Shown here: piece by piece, positions 62,831 through 64,000 of the stretch
Layout of the letters: every line of letters starts with the position of its first letter
Position numbering within the stretch: position 1 is the first letter of the stretch
Source of the DNA: Haemaphysalis longicornis
Taxonomy: Eukaryota > Arthropoda > Arachnida > Ixodida > Ixodidae
Direction of reading: 5' to 3'
Assembly (NCBI GenBank): GCA_013339765.2
Contig: CM023454.1
Location: forward strand, 145,643,949-145,707,948
Length of the DNA: 64,000 bases
Notes under the pieces: model-generated
Seen by the model: only the letters and a program-made list of their open reading frames with translations
Databases searched by the model: none
Told to the model about the DNA's origin: nothing
Translations under genes and position numbers: made by a program

Positions 62831-64000
62831 CTAAATGGCGCACTCCACACTAACTGAAAGGGGCAAAGGCGGCACTGGCGAATAGCTGACCACCTTACAC
62901 ATCTTCAAAGGACTCGATACCAGATAGGTCACTGTCGGAACCATGTCATCATCATCCAGACGGATTAGAATAGGTTGTACATGCGCACTTGCTCCACCGT
63001 CTCCCCTGAACTTTGTTTCAATGTTGATCACACGCTGAACAGCGTTTGACCAGTGTTGAGCTCTAATCTTGGCAGCTTCTTCCCTCAGGAGCACCTCTAT
63101 ATCTGCCAGCTTAAATGTGACATTTCTGGCAGCGACAACTCGTTTTATCTGTACCCATATAAGCTCAATGGGATTGAGCTCACCATGGTAGGGTGGGAGC
63201 CTAAGCACAATACATCCTGCCCTTTCAGCTGCACCGTCAATACGATACTTGATGTACCGTGTCTTTACAAAGGCCACAACGCTGGTGAGTTCTTTTTTAA
63301 GCATTTTTTCACCCCAAGCAAGCCCTTTGGACGTCAGCCAGTCCTGAACGACCTGTTTGCGCGAAGAAGTCGTAGGCACTGTTTCTTCCCAGCCGCGAGT
63401 GGAACGAGGCATTGTCCATGACAATTACACTACCTTGTGGCAGTTGCGGCAAAACGGCCTCAAACCACCTTTCAAAGCGGGTGCCGTCCATCTCGTCGTG
63501 GTAGTCGACGGTCTTCGTACCCCGAAAGATATCCAGGCAACCAGCGACGAAGCCGTCCTCGCTGCCGATGTGCGTTACAATCAGGCGCTGTCGTTTCCCT
63601 GACGGCTGCTTCAAACCTGTCGTCAGACCACGCATGAAGGCGTCGTGGTGGGAAGCAACCGTCATGTCCGTCCAAACAGCCGAAAACATGTGTCCCGCAT
63701 TCACCCAGGTTTCATCAAGGTAGAAGATTTTTCGATCTTCCATCCTGTACCTGGCGATGTCGTAGAGGTACTTCTGCTGCCACGCGACAATGTCGTCCCG
63801 CTCGATCAGCAACGAGTTCCGGCCCCTCTTCTCATTCCTGAACCCGATGTCATTCAGCAGGCGGCGCACAGTCCATGGCTTGAGAGGAGTAACATCACCG
63901 CTAGCGTTGAAATCCGCAGCAATTGCCTTCACTGTCGGGATCTCATTGCTGCGAAAAAAGCGATGCACGGACGACCGCAATGCGCACTTCGTGAAGTCGT
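62831..64000 (-). pseudogene. Tc1/mariner (IS630)-superfamily transposase, DD82E spacing, one frameshift, runs off the window
   Basis: From the right edge: HTH-like N-terminal part (FFRSNEIPTVKAIAADFN, TVRRLLNDIGF), then FYLDETWVNAGHMFS (first Asp), IVTHIGSEDGFVAGCLDIF, VIVMDNASFHSRL (second Asp; codon 63416-63414), a single-base frameshift near 63391, WLTSKGLAWGEKMLKKEL, and LRLPPYHGELNPIELIWVQI (Glu; codon 63166-63164). After removing the extra base, 82 residues separate the second Asp and the Glu. This is far longer than the 34 of Tc1/mariner and matches the spacing of the proposed 'Sailor' (DD82E) family, named here from memory. A non-catalytic tail ends at 62831. The N-terminus lies beyond 64000; no terminal inverted repeat was found. 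Confidence 0.88.

Noticed and set aside
1..64000. Bacterial operons, CRISPR arrays, rRNA genes, prophage
   Set aside because: No spaced identical repeats of CRISPR type, no rRNA-like sequence and no dense co-oriented ORFs; introns and LINE/LTR content show eukaryotic DNA.

Overview
This is eukaryotic DNA, most likely from a hard tick (Ixodida). It has no bacterial-style gene density. It holds four consecutive exons of one animal lysosomal gene with canonical GT-AG borders, and the rest is mostly transposable elements and simple repeats. The tick assignment is an inference from repeat and retrotransposon types I recognise from memory; species cannot be read from the sequence.

Host gene. Four exons on the minus strand (51539-51424, 39417-39307, 35493-35392, 32010-31902) encode a continuous, phase-consistent 145-residue segment of a beta-hexosaminidase (GH20, HEXA/HEXB-like). 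The introns are about 12.0, 3.8 and 3.4 kb. The signal-peptide/N-terminal exons (above 51.5 kb) and the catalytic Asp-Glu exons (below 31.9 kb) were not found. Most of 32-51.5 kb is therefore intron filled with mobile elements.

Layout. 0-2.7 kb: GC-rich repeat DNA, with a noncoding family A repeat split by a small Helentron-type element. 3.5-5 kb: decayed gag-like sequence. 5.6-7.8 kb: CR1/L2-like LINE. 8.5-9.6 kb: family A and B fragments and an RNase H-bearing LINE tail. 9.9-27.1 kb: a three-layer nest. A Ty3/gypsy-type LTR element with integrase ahead of reverse transcriptase (Gmr1-like order, minus) is split at 14069-24595 by a near full-length CR1/L2-like LINE (plus) whose ORF1 begins with a 2A-type peptide. 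That LINE is in turn split by an I-clade LINE (16154-21753, minus) flanked by direct repeats of about 275 bp. 27.1-31.9 kb: little recognisable. 32-51.5 kb: hexosaminidase introns carrying a deleted gypsy remnant, I-like LINE debris, a Pif1-like helicase fragment, tandem repeats, a 5'-truncated I-like LINE (41.2-46.05 kb) interrupted by a 1.86-kb BEL/Pao-like element with a perfect 5-bp target duplication, SINEs, minisatellites and another CR1-like LINE. 51.6-62.8 kb: SINE and repeat copies, a LINE 3' end and unassigned DNA. 62.8-64 kb: a Tc1/mariner-type transposase with DD82E spacing, running off the right edge.

Nearly every mobile-element ORF carries stops or frameshifts, so they are annotated as pseudogenes. 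The interest lies in insertion junctions that can be checked base by base, the unusual pol order, the 2A motif, the Helentron terminus with an empty paralogous site, and the DD82E transposase.
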